Assembly: GCF_003627075.1 (NCBI RefSeq)
Contig: NZ_CP032630.1
Location: forward strand, 1,674,001-1,738,000
Direction of reading: 5' to 3'
From: Protaetiibacter intestinalis
Lineage (GTDB): Bacteria; Actinomycetota; Actinomycetes; Actinomycetales; Microbacteriaceae
Length of the DNA stretch: 64,000 nt
Below, one piece after another: positions 17,764-26,971 of this stretch. A model generated the notes under the pieces. That model worked only from the letters and a program-made list of their open reading frames with translations, was not told the DNA's origin and did no database searches. The position numbers and the translations under genes are program-made. Position 1 is the stretch's first letter, and every line of letters starts with the position of its first letter.

Positions 17764-18936
17764 GTGGCAGTACTCGGGGACACCGTCGACTCCGTCCGCC
17801 GTCGAAACCTTTCGACGGTGCTGGAGCTCGTGCATCGTGGTGACGGTCCGTCGCGCGCCGACCTCACGAACCTCACGGGACTCAACCGCTCGACGATCGG
17901 CGCGCTCGTCGGCGAACTCGTCGAACTCGGCCTCGTGCAGGAGACCGACCCCTCCGCCACCAACCGCGTCGGGCGTCCCTCGCGGCGCGTGCTGCCCCAT
18001 CCGGGGCCCGCGATCATCGCCGTCAACCCCGAGATCGACGCCGTCACGGTCGCGGTGGTCGGGCTCGGCGCGCAGGTCGAGCACCGCATCCGCCACGAGC
18101 TCGACCACATCGCGAGCCCCGAGGAGACGGCGGCCGTCATCGGCGCGCTCGTCGAGGAGCTGCGGGCCGGGCCGCTCAAGGACCGGCGCCTCGTGGGCGT
18201 CGGTCTCGCCGTGCCCGGACTCGTGCGGGCCAGCGACGGCGTCGTGCGCTGGGCGCCGCACCTCGGCTGGCGTGAGATCTCCTTCCCCCGGCTCGTCGAA
18301 TCGGTCGTGGGGCTGCCGACCTTCGCCGACAACGACGCGACCCTCGGTGCGCTGGCGGAGCGCCTGTTCGGCGTGGGCCGCGGGGTCGACCAGCTCGTGT
18401 ACCTCAACGGCGGCGCGAGCGGCATCGGCGGCGGCGTCATCATCAACGGCCGCCCGTACCGCGGTGCCTACGGCTACGCGGGGGAGTTCGGGCACAACCG
18501 CCCGCGCCTCGACGACCCCGCCCACCGGGCCACCGTCGGCGGCACGCTCGAGGAGGAGGTCAGCCGCGCGCGGCTGCTCGCGATCCTCGGCCGGCGCACC
18601 TCCGACGAGCCCGAGTTCGAGGCCGCGGTGCTGTCGTCGCAGGACCCCGCGCTGCACGCCGAGCTCGCACGGCAGCAGGTCGTGCTGGGCGGTGCGCTCG
18701 GCAACGCCATCAACGTCATCGGGCCGGAACTCGTCGTGCTCGGCGGCTTCCTCGCGACCCTGCTCGCGTGGGACGCCCCCGGGCTCGAGGCGGCGGTCGC
18801 CGCCCGCACGCTGCCCGTCGCGTGGGAGGGCACCCGCATCCGCCCGGCGGGTCTCGCCCGCAACCGCCTGCTCATCGGCGCGGCCGAGCTGGCCTTCGGA
18901 TCCGTGCTGCGCGACCCCGCATCCTTCGCCGACTGA
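17764..18936 (+). CDS. ROK-family transcriptional regulator
   Basis: Sugar-sensing regulator of about 390 aa. An N-terminal winged helix-turn-helix (about residues 10-65: [38 protein letters not shown]) precedes a ROK domain with [23 protein letters not shown] and AGEFGHNRP. The cysteine-rich zinc motif (CxCGxxGC) of classical ROK kinases is absent, as expected for a regulator rather than a sugar kinase. It is divergent from the xylo-oligosaccharide importer operon and 49 bases upstream of the GH1 gene. A 20-base palindrome inside its own first codons (17799-17818) suggests autoregulation, and matching sites mark the importer leader and the secreted xylanase. An alternative ATG at 17752 would add 4 residues. 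Confidence 0.85.
   Translation: MAVLGDTVDSVRRRNLSTVLELVHRGDGPSRADLTNLTGLNRSTIGALVGELVELGLVQETDPSATNRVGRPSRRVLPHPGPAIIAVNPEIDAVTVAVVGLGAQVEHRIRHELDHIASPEETAAVIGALVEELRAGPLKDRRLVGVGLAVPGLVRASDGVVRWAPHLGWREISFPRLVESVVGLPTFADNDATLGALAERLFGVGRGVDQLVYLNGGASGIGGGVIINGRPYRGAYGYAGEFGHNRPRLDDPAHRATVGGTLEEEVSRARLLAILGRRTSDEPEFEAAVLSSQDPALHAELARQQVVLGGALGNAINVIGPELVVLGGFLATLLAWDAPGLEAAVAARTLPVAWEGTRIRPAGLARNRLLIGAAELAFGSVLRDPASFAD
17799..17818. promoter_or_regulatory. Candidate intragenic ROK operator
   Basis: CCGTCGAAA-CC-TTTCGACGG is a 20-base palindrome (9-bp arms) at codons 12-19 of the ROK gene. It extends the CGAAA..TTTCG motif of 17607 and 6731 and would allow roadblock autoregulation. Confidence 0.55.
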
Positions 18937-18973
18937 GCGTCGGCCACGGGAGTGCGCGACCCCCGCAGTGGGG

Positions 18974-18979
18974 GAGAAT
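18974..18979 (+). promoter_or_regulatory. Possible leaderless -10 box of the GH1 gene
   Basis: GAGAAT lies 6 bases before the ATG at 18986. It is a weaker version of the TANNNT pattern found before many genes here. Confidence 0.35.
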
Positions 18980-18985
18980 GGGGGG

Positions 18986-20437
<1,452 letters not shown>

Positions 20438-20457
20438 GCCCCCGACCGCCCCGTCCC

Positions 20458-22566
20458 CTACTGGATCCCCTCCTTCCTCAGCCGCCACTGTTGGCAGGTG
20501 GCGCCGTTGGAGGTGTACTGCTGGGCGACCGCTCCGTCGGAGGCCGAGCATCCCGTGATCTCGAGTACCTTGCCGCTGTTGGAGTTGGTGAATGTCCACC
20601 AGCCTCCGCTCGTAGTCGCGTTCCAGTTCTGGGTGGCGTGACCGGTCGGCCCCCACTGCGCCGCATCGACACCGTCCGCGGTCTGCGCCGAAGGGATCTC
20701 GAGCAGCTTGCCGCTGTTGAGGTTGACGAGTTGCACCGTCGCGCCGCTCACGGGATGCAACGTCCATCGTTGGGCGGCATCGCCGGTGGGCCCCCACTGG
20801 CCGGCGGCCGCGCCGTCGGTGGTGAGCGCGCTCAGGATCTCGAGCAACTTTCCGCTACTGCGGTTGGCGAGCTGGAACTGAGGATCGAGGGCGGCGCTTC
20901 GGTACACCTGCAGCTGGTCGAGCTCAGCGAAGTTGGTGCCCTTCGTGAAGCGGACGGTGTTGAGTCCGGCGTTGAGGGTGACCGTCTTCTGCGCCCAGGC
21001 GTACCTGCCCCAGTCGACCGTGCGGGGGTAGCTGATCGTGGATGAGGATCCGCCGTTGACGCTGACGCCGTGCGTTGCCGCCGCGGTGTAGCCGTTGTCG
21101 TAGCGCACGTTGAGCGTGTAGCTGCCGGCCGCGGGCACCCGGACGGCGAACTGCACGTAGCTGCCGGCGTTGTTGATATTGCCCACCTTCGATCCGTTCG
21201 CCGCCTGGACGTGCGTCACCACGGAGGCATCGTTGATCGTCGCGAGCTCCGCCTCGTACTGCTGGGCATCGAGGGGGATCGAGCCGACACGGATGTCGTT
21301 GAGGCTCGTCGACAGGTTCTCGACGTTCGTCGCCTGGTAGAGCGTGCGCCCGTCGACGCTGGTCGCGAGACCTTGCGCGAACCCGCTGAAGTTGCCGCCT
21401 TGGGTGTCGCTCGCGTCGTAGGTGACGGGCATCGGCAGCCGCTCCCAGGGTCCCGCCCCCAGGTTGTAGTTGACGTAGAGGTTCTGCCCGCCGTCGATCG
21501 CGCCCCCCGAGGTGAGCGACCACTTGCTGGCGACGATTACCGTCCCCTGGGGGCCGCCGCTCGGGCTCCAGGTGACGTAGGGGGATGAGCCGATGCCGCG
21601 TCCGTCGGACAGCTGGATGGGTGTGCCGATGCTCGTGGAGCTACCCCAGTCGAGGCCGTCGGCGGAGACCTTGTAGTAAGCGGGTGCCGTGTTCTGGCTC
21701 TGGCTGGGTCGGTTGACGACTTCGAAGGTCGCCATGTAGCTGCCGTTGGGGAGCTTGACGACGGTGATCATGCCAGGGCGATCACTGTGATTGGTGGGCG
21801 CCGACACGTTCACGAGCGTGCCCCAGGTGGCGCCCCCGTCGGTGGACCGTCGGTAGGAGACCGCCTGCAGCACACCGTTCGCCTTCTGACGCTCGTCCGA
21901 GAAGTAGGCGACGAGGCCCCCGTAGCCGTCGATCGCGAGCGAGGGTTCCCAGACCGTCGTCGTCGTGGAAGTGGGACTCGGGTCGTAGACGGCGGGCCCG
22001 CCGGTGTCGATTGTGCTGAGGTAGCTCCAGCTGGTGCCCTGGTCGGTGCTCTTGTAGACGACAAGTCGACTGCTCGAGCGGTCGGTGGGCATGATCATCC
22101 CGGCGAGCAGGATGGTGCCCGCGGCGAGGCCGCCGGTGGTCTGCGTCACCTCGAACAGGTACGGCTGGGCGGTACGGGTGAAGGTGGGGAACGTCGCGCT
22201 GGGGTTGACGTCGGCGACATGGCTCCAGCTGTTGCCGTTGTCGGTGCTGCGGTAGATCGGGTAGACCTGCACCCCGCCCTGCAGCACAAGCTTGTCGAAG
22301 GTCACGAGCTGCTGGCCGTTGGAGGCGCCGTTGTTCTTCAGAACGATGATCTTGGCGTAGGTGGTGCCTGCGGGGGTGCCGCCTTCGGGATTGAAGGAGC
22401 TGCCCGCCGCAGGCGAGTAGACCAGCGCGCCGTTGCCGGTGGTGACGGCGTGCGCGGGGTTACTGGGGATGAGGGATGCGGCGACGAGTGCAAGGCTCGC
22501 AGCCACAGCGAGTGCTGCGCGTCGCACCCAGACGGCGTGTGCCGATCCGGCCACAGGGGATGACAT
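20458..22566 (-). CDS. Secreted GH93-like exo-alpha-1,5-L-arabinanase with CBM and ricin-type lectin
   Basis: Secreted six-bladed-propeller hydrolase of 702 aa. Residues 1-40 form a signal peptide (cleavage near NPAHA). The propeller (about 45-435) contains Asp-box/BNR-like elements (STDNGNSW, STDQGTSW, STDGGATW) and WEPSLAIDG with Glu207, and TFEVVNRPS with Glu282, resembling the catalytic glutamates of GH93 exo-arabinanases. A CBM6/35-like module (about 437-570, YEAELATI) and a C-terminal ricin-type beta-trefoil with three QxW repeats (QRW, QNW, QQW) follow. A GGAGGTC ribosome site precedes the ATG at 22566. It faces the LacI regulator, whose operator overlaps its leader. Sialidase (GH33) is an alternative, but the GH51 gene nearby favours arabinan. 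Base composition looks less GC-rich than in neighbouring genes. Confidence 0.72.
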   Translation of the reverse strand: MSSPVAGSAHAVWVRRAALAVAASLALVAASLIPSNPAHAVTTGNGALVYSPAAGSSFNPEGGTPAGTTYAKIIVLKNNGASNGQQLVTFDKLVLQGGVQVYPIYRSTDNGNSWSHVADVNPSATFPTFTRTAQPYLFEVTQTTGGLAAGTILLAGMIMPTDRSSSRLVVYKSTDQGTSWSYLSTIDTGGPAVYDPSPTSTTTTVWEPSLAIDGYGGLVAYFSDERQKANGVLQAVSYRRSTDGGATWGTLVNVSAPTNHSDRPGMITVVKLPNGSYMATFEVVNRPSQSQNTAPAYYKVSADGLDWGSSTSIGTPIQLSDGRGIGSSPYVTWSPSGGPQGTVIVASKWSLTSGGAIDGGQNLYVNYNLGAGPWERLPMPVTYDASDTQGGNFSGFAQGLATSVDGRTLYQATNVENLSTSLNDIRVGSIPLDAQQYEAELATINDASVVTHVQAANGSKVGNINNAGSYVQFAVRVPAAGSYTLNVRYDNGYTAAATHGVSVNGGSSSTISYPRTVDWGRYAWAQKTVTLNAGLNTVRFTKGTNFAELDQLQVYRSAALDPQFQLANRSSGKLLEILSALTTDGAAAGQWGPTGDAAQRWTLHPVSGATVQLVNLNSGKLLEIPSAQTADGVDAAQWGPTGHATQNWNATTSGGWWTFTNSNSGKVLEITGCSASDGAVAQQYTSNGATCQQWRLRKEGIQ

Positions 22567-22582
22567 AAGACCTCCGATTGTT

Positions 22583-22594
22583 TACAACGTTGTA
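22583..22594. promoter_or_regulatory. LacI-type operator upstream of the GH93-like gene
   Basis: TACAACGTTGTA is a perfect palindrome with the CG centre typical of LacI operators. It lies between the predicted start site and the ribosome site of the GH93-like gene and matches the core of the site at 23754-23769. Confidence 0.75.
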
Positions 22595-22613
22595 CAACTC
22601 GGGTTCGCGGATG

Positions 22614-22642
22614 AAACTAGCCCGCCCTGCGCCGAGGGTCAA
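22614..22642 (-). promoter_or_regulatory. Promoter of the GH93-like gene
   Basis: On the minus strand TTGACC (22642-22637), a 17-base spacer and TAGTTT (22619-22614). The start site near 22607 puts the LacI operator about 13-24 bases downstream. Confidence 0.6.
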
Positions 22643-22668
22643 GAGCGGATGCGATCGTCGCACGGCGC

Positions 22669-22674
22669 TACGGT
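22669..22674 (+). promoter_or_regulatory. Leaderless -10 box of the arabinan LacI gene
   Basis: TACGGT lies 6 bases before the ATG at 22681 and no ribosome site is seen, so translation probably starts at the first transcribed base. Confidence 0.5.
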
Positions 22675-22680
22675 GGGCTC

Positions 22681-23700
22681 ATGACGGCGACCCTGCGCGA
22701 CGTGGCCCAGTTGGCCGGCGTCTCGTTCAAGACGGTTTCGAACGTCATCAACGACTATCCGCATGTGAGCGAGGCGACGCGCGTGCGGGTGCAGGCGGCG
22801 ATCGATCAGCTCGGCTATCGACCCAACCGAACCGCCCGCACGCTGCGCTCGGGGCGCACGGGCGCGATCGGCCTCGCGGTGCCCGAGCTCAGTCTCGCCT
22901 ACTTCGCCGAGCTCGCGGATGAGGTGATCACCGCGGCGGACGAACGCGACATCGTCGTGCTCATCGAGCAGACGGGCGGCGATCGCCGGCGTGAGCTGGA
23001 GGTGCTGAACGGATCGCGCCGTCAGCTCACCGACGGGCTGCTGTTCAGCCCGCTCGCCCTCGGCAATGAGGACGCCGCGCTGCTCGACGTCGGGTATCCC
23101 CTCGTGCTGCTCGGCGAGCGCATCTTCGACGGCCCCGTCGATCACGTGACGATGGAGAACGTGGCGGGTGCGCGCGCCGCGACCGAGCACCTGATCGCGA
23201 GCGGACGTAGCCGCATCGCCGTCGTGGGCGCCCACGCGGGAGAGGTGATCGGCTCGGCGGGTCTCCGGGTAGCCGGCTACCGCTCCGCGCTCGAGGCGCA
23301 CGGCCTGCCCTATGCCGAGGAGCTGGTGGTCGACTCCGGCCCCTGGCACCGCGCGAACGGCGCCGAGGCGATGCGGATGCTGCTGGCCCGGCGGGTGAGC
23401 TTTGATGCCGTCTTCGCGCTCAACGACGAGCTCGCGCTCGGCGCCCTGCGCGTGCTGCGGGAGCAGGGGGTGGACGTTCCCGGTCAAGTGGCCATCATCG
23501 GCTTCGACGACGTCGACGAGGGTCGTTATTCGCTTCCGAGCCTCAGCACGGTCGACCCCGGTCGGCGCGAGATCGCCCGGCTCGCCGTCGAGGTGCTACT
23601 CGATCGGATCTCCGGTGTCGAGACGGGCGGCCGCCGCGAGCTGCGTTCCGGTTTCCGCGTGATCCCGCGCGAGTCTACCGCCGCCTCCGTCACGGTCTGA
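22681..23700 (+). CDS. LacI-family regulator of the arabinan/arabino-oligosaccharide locus
   Basis: Repressor-type protein of 339 aa. The N-terminal helix-turn-helix (LRDVAQLAGVSFKTVSNVINDYPHVS) and hinge are followed by a ligand-binding domain with FNPLALGN-like early strands, SGRSRIAVVGAHAG, FALNDELALGALRVL and IIGFDDVDEGRYSLPSLSTV near the end. It lies between the divergent GH93-like gene and the sugar importer operon. Both flanking promoters carry the same TACAACGTTGTA palindrome, the expected target. The inducer is probably arabinose or an arabino-oligosaccharide (inference). The gene seems to be transcribed without a leader. Confidence 0.9.
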   Translation: MTATLRDVAQLAGVSFKTVSNVINDYPHVSEATRVRVQAAIDQLGYRPNRTARTLRSGRTGAIGLAVPELSLAYFAELADEVITAADERDIVVLIEQTGGDRRRELEVLNGSRRQLTDGLLFSPLALGNEDAALLDVGYPLVLLGERIFDGPVDHVTMENVAGARAATEHLIASGRSRIAVVGAHAGEVIGSAGLRVAGYRSALEAHGLPYAEELVVDSGPWHRANGAEAMRMLLARRVSFDAVFALNDELALGALRVLREQGVDVPGQVAIIGFDDVDEGRYSLPSLSTVDPGRREIARLAVEVLLDRISGVETGGRRELRSGFRVIPRESTAASVTV

Positions 23701-23720
23701 TCGCGAATCTGGGCGTGCGC

Positions 23721-23750
23721 TTGACAGGAGGAGGGTCGGCATCGCATCAT
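23721..23750 (+). promoter_or_regulatory. Promoter of the second sugar importer operon
   Basis: TTGACA (23721-23726, perfect consensus), an 18-base spacer and CATCAT (23745-23750). The LacI operator begins 4 bases downstream of the -10 box, ideal for blocking polymerase. Confidence 0.65.
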
Positions 23751-23753
23751 GCA

Positions 23754-23769
23754 TTTACAACGTTGTAAA
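23754..23769. promoter_or_regulatory. LacI-type operator upstream of the second sugar importer
   Basis: TTTACAACGTTGTAAA is a perfect 16-base palindrome immediately after the -10 box. It is the extended form of the 12-base site at 22583. Confidence 0.8.
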
Positions 23770-23847
23770 CAACGGTGGCCCGATCCGGTCGTCCACGTCC
23801 GGAGCACATGCAGACAGAGCAGTCCCGCATCAGAGAAGGAACCGAAC

Positions 23848-25116
23848 ATGACCCGCACATCCCTCGTGGGCGTCGGCGCGATCGCCGCAGCCGCCCTTGT
23901 CCTCTCCGGCTGCAGCGCCGGCGGCGACGACACCCCCTCCGACGGTCCCGTCGAACTCGTCTTCTGGCACGGCTACACCGAGGCAGACGGCGACGTGCTC
24001 GAAGGCATCGTCGACTCGTTCAACGACAGCCAGGACGAGGTGCACGTCTCGACCGAGGTCAACACCTGGGCCACCATCAACGACACCCTGCTTCCGGCGC
24101 TGTCGTCGAAGACCGGCCCCGACCTCGTCGCCCTCCCCGCTGAGAACTTCCCCGTCTACGCGGCGAAGAAGGCCTTCGTGTCGCTCGACGACTTCTACGC
24201 CGACGCGGCGAACAACGCCTCCGACGTCGTCGAGGGCGGCAAGGCCATGACCATCGTCGACGGCACGAGCTACGGCATCCCGCTCGGCTTCGTGCCGCTC
24301 GCCATCTACTACGACAAGGCCGCCTTCGCCGAGGCGGGCATCACCGAGGTGCCCGCCGACTGGGATGCGTGGGTCGAAGCGGCGAAGGCCCTCACCGTCG
24401 ACGAGAACGGCGACGGCACGCCCGAGCGCTACGGCATCGTGCTGCCCGACCACGCCACCGTCGGCAACGGCGTCTGGCCCTCGCTGTTCTACGGCGGAGG
24501 CGGTGACCTGGTCAGCGACGGCGAGGCCGTCATCGACAGCTCCGAGAACGCCGACACGCTCGCCTTCTGGTACGACGCGATCGTGAACGACAAGATCTCG
24601 CCCATCGGGGTCGACGGCATCGAGGCCGACAGCGTGTTCAGCTCGGGCAAGGCCGCCATGACCTTCGGCGGGCCCTGGATGACCTTCATCGCGGCAGATG
24701 CCGGCATCGACTACGGCATCGCGCCGATCCCGGCGGGCCCCGACACCCAGGCGGCCTCGGCCATCGGCCTCACCCTCTCGGTCACCGACCAGGGCGACGA
24801 CGCCAAGATCGCCGCGGCACAGAAGTTCCTCGCCTACTTCCTGAACGACGACAACGCCGCCGCGTGGTCGCTCGGCTCCGGATGGCCGCCGCTGCGCACG
24901 GGCGTGCCCGCCGAGGCGGTCGCCGAGAACGCGACGGTCGCGACGCTCTCGCAGTTCACCTCCTTCACCCGGCCGCTGCTGCCCGGCGTCGTCAACAGCG
25001 TCGACGTGCTGTCGGCTCTCGACGAGCTCACCCAGCGCGCGATGGCCGGCGATGACATCGACACCCTGCTCGCGGAGGCGCAGAGCAAGGTGGAGGCGGC
25101 GCTCGCCGACCAGTAG
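23848..25116 (+). CDS. Sugar-binding lipoprotein of CUT1 ABC importer (arabinan locus)
   Basis: Extracellular binding lipoprotein of 422 aa. The signal ends in a lipobox (LVLSGC), then VELVFWHGYTEADGDVLEGIVDSFN opens the family-1 fold. The ATG at 23848 has AAGGA upstream. The gene is first in an operon with two permeases, a GH1-like enzyme and a GH51 arabinofuranosidase, behind a LacI-controlled promoter. A strong hairpin after the gene (25128-25161) may keep its mRNA more abundant than the permease part. Arabino-oligosaccharide is the likely ligand by context only. Confidence 0.92.
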   Translation: MTRTSLVGVGAIAAAALVLSGCSAGGDDTPSDGPVELVFWHGYTEADGDVLEGIVDSFNDSQDEVHVSTEVNTWATINDTLLPALSSKTGPDLVALPAENFPVYAAKKAFVSLDDFYADAANNASDVVEGGKAMTIVDGTSYGIPLGFVPLAIYYDKAAFAEAGITEVPADWDAWVEAAKALTVDENGDGTPERYGIVLPDHATVGNGVWPSLFYGGGGDLVSDGEAVIDSSENADTLAFWYDAIVNDKISPIGVDGIEADSVFSSGKAAMTFGGPWMTFIAADAGIDYGIAPIPAGPDTQAASAIGLTLSVTDQGDDAKIAAAQKFLAYFLNDDNAAAWSLGSGWPPLRTGVPAEAVAENATVATLSQFTSFTRPLLPGVVNSVDVLSALDELTQRAMAGDDIDTLLAEAQSKVEAALADQ

Positions 25117-25127
25117 CGTTCGACAAT

Positions 25128-25161
25128 CCGGGGGCGGCGTCGACGGCGGCGCCGCCCCCGG
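25128..25161 (+). terminator. Intercistronic hairpin between binding-protein and permease genes
   Basis: CCGGGGGCGGCG (25128-25139) pairs perfectly with CGCCGCCCCCGG (25150-25161) across a 10-nt loop. Hairpins here in sugar importer operons commonly attenuate read-through or protect the upstream mRNA, so that more binding protein than permease is made. Confidence 0.65.
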
Positions 25162-25181
25162 CCCACGAACAGCAGGGAATC

Positions 25182-26123
25182 ATGACAGCACCAGCAGCAC
25201 GCGCCTACCGGCCGCCCGCACCGCTCGGCGGGCGCCCCCGGGTCCGGGGGGAAGGGCGCCGCACCCTCACCGCGCTCGCCTTCCTCGCACCGGCGCTCCT
25301 CATCCTCGGGGCCTTCGTCGCCTGGCCGATGATCTCCGCGTTCCGGCTCTCCTTCACGGATGCCAGCGGCTTCGGAGCCGAGGACTGGGTCGGCCTGGAC
25401 AACTACATCCGGGTCTTCACCGACCCCGACATCCTCGACGCGATGGTCAACACCCTCTGGTACACGGTGCTGTTCACGCCGACGGCCGTCGTCAGCGCGC
25501 TGCTGCTCGCGCTCGTGCTCAACAGTCCGGCACTGCCGTTCCGCGGCTTCTTCCGCACGGCGCTCTTCCTGCCGTTCATCGTCTCGCTCGCGGTGGCGGC
25601 GTTCGCCTGGTCGTACCTGCTCGACCCGCGCCTCGGTCTCGTCAACTACTGGCTGCAGGGGGCGGGCGTGCAGCTCGGCGACGTGCTCGAGGACCCGGTG
25701 CTCGCCATGCCCGCGGTCGCGCTCGTCGCCGTGTGGAAGAACTTCGGCTTCTACATGGTGATCTTCCTCGCGGGCCTGCAGGACATTCCGGCCTCCCTCT
25801 ACGAGGCGGCGCGCATGGACGGTGCGGGGGCCGGGCGGCGCTTCACCAACGTCACCCTGCCGCTGCTGTCGAACACCTTCGCGTTCGTGCTGATCTTCGC
25901 CCTCATCGCGGCGCTGCAGGCTTTCGACCAGATCTACGTCATGACCGGCGGCGGCCCCTACGGCCACACCCAGACGATCGTCATGGAGATCTACGAGTCG
26001 GGCTTCCGCAAGCTCGATCTCGGATTCGCCTCCGCCCTGTCGTACGTGCTGCTGATCGCCACACTGCTGCTGAGCGTCGTGCAGTTCGTCTTCTTCGGCC
26101 GTCGAGAGAAGGACCTCGGATGA
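25182..26123 (+). CDS. Sugar ABC transporter permease, MalF type (arabinan locus)
   Basis: CUT1 membrane subunit of 313 aa. A proline/arginine-rich cytoplasmic N-terminus precedes the first membrane segment at about residues 28-50 (LAFLAPALLILGAFVAWPM). The EAA loop is YEAARMDGAGAGRRFTNVTLP. The ATG at 25182 follows AGGGA, and the gene ends with an ATGA overlap with the partner permease. No ATPase is encoded nearby, so a shared one must serve. Confidence 0.93.
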   Translation: MTAPAARAYRPPAPLGGRPRVRGEGRRTLTALAFLAPALLILGAFVAWPMISAFRLSFTDASGFGAEDWVGLDNYIRVFTDPDILDAMVNTLWYTVLFTPTAVVSALLLALVLNSPALPFRGFFRTALFLPFIVSLAVAAFAWSYLLDPRLGLVNYWLQGAGVQLGDVLEDPVLAMPAVALVAVWKNFGFYMVIFLAGLQDIPASLYEAARMDGAGAGRRFTNVTLPLLSNTFAFVLIFALIAALQAFDQIYVMTGGGPYGHTQTIVMEIYESGFRKLDLGFASALSYVLLIATLLLSVVQFVFFGRREKDLG

Positions 26124-26971
26124 CCGCCGTCGGCCTGCGCGCGCCGCGCCCGCGCATCCGCCCCGCGTCGGTCGTCACCTTCCTCGTGATGGCCGTCGTC
26201 ACCGCCTTCGTGCTGCTGCCCGTGGCGATCATCATCTTCACGGCGTTCAAGCCTGTCGCCGAGGTCAACGCCTACCCGCCGACCCTGCTGCCGACCGAGT
26301 GGACGCTCGACAACCTGATCCGCATCCTCGAGGAGCTGCCGTTCGCCCGGCTCGCGCTCAACAGCGTGATCTTCGCCGGCGGGGTCACGCTGTGCGCGCT
26401 CGTGTTCGACTCGCTCGCCGCCTACGCCCTCGCGCGCATCGACTTCCGCGGGCGCGGGGTGCTCTTGGTGCTCATCATCGCGAGCCTCATGATCCCGTTC
26501 CAGGCCACGCTCATCCCCGTGTACCAGCTCGTGGCGGAGCTCGGTTGGATCAACACCTATCAGGGCCTCATCGCGCCGCGCGCGGCCGACGCCTTCGGGA
26601 TCTTCCTGCTGCGGCAGTTCTTCCTCGCCCTGCCGCGCGACCTCGACAACGCGGCGCGCATCGACGGGGCGAGCGAGTTCCGCGTCTTCCGCAGCGTCGT
26701 GCTGCCGAACGTGGTGCCCGCGCTCATGACCCTCGGCGTGTTCACCTTCGTCAACAACTGGAACGACCTGCTGTGGCCGCTCGTGTTCACGAACCAGGCC
26801 GAGATGGGCACCATCACCTCGGGCCTCACGCTGCTGACCGGACCGGGCGGCATCATCCCCTACGGGGTCATGATGGCCGGATCGCTACTCGCGGTGGTCC
26901 CGCTCGTGATCGGCTTCCTCTTCGTACAGCGGCGCTTCATCGACAACATCGCCACGACGGGACTGAAATGA
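26120..26971 (+). CDS. Sugar ABC transporter permease, MalG type (arabinan locus)
   Basis: Partner CUT1 permease of 283 aa. It has membrane segments from residue 18, ITAFKP-like and FDSLAAYALARIDFRG stretches typical of MalG, and the EAA loop NAARIDGASEFRVFRSVVLPN. Both ends are coupled: its ATG overlaps the preceding stop, and its TGA overlaps the ATG of the GH1-like gene (ATGA). Confidence 0.93.
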   Translation: MTAVGLRAPRPRIRPASVVTFLVMAVVTAFVLLPVAIIIFTAFKPVAEVNAYPPTLLPTEWTLDNLIRILEELPFARLALNSVIFAGGVTLCALVFDSLAAYALARIDFRGRGVLLVLIIASLMIPFQATLIPVYQLVAELGWINTYQGLIAPRAADAFGIFLLRQFFLALPRDLDNAARIDGASEFRVFRSVVLPNVVPALMTLGVFTFVNNWNDLLWPLVFTNQAEMGTITSGLTLLTGPGGIIPYGVMMAGSLLAVVPLVIGFLFVQRRFIDNIATTGLK

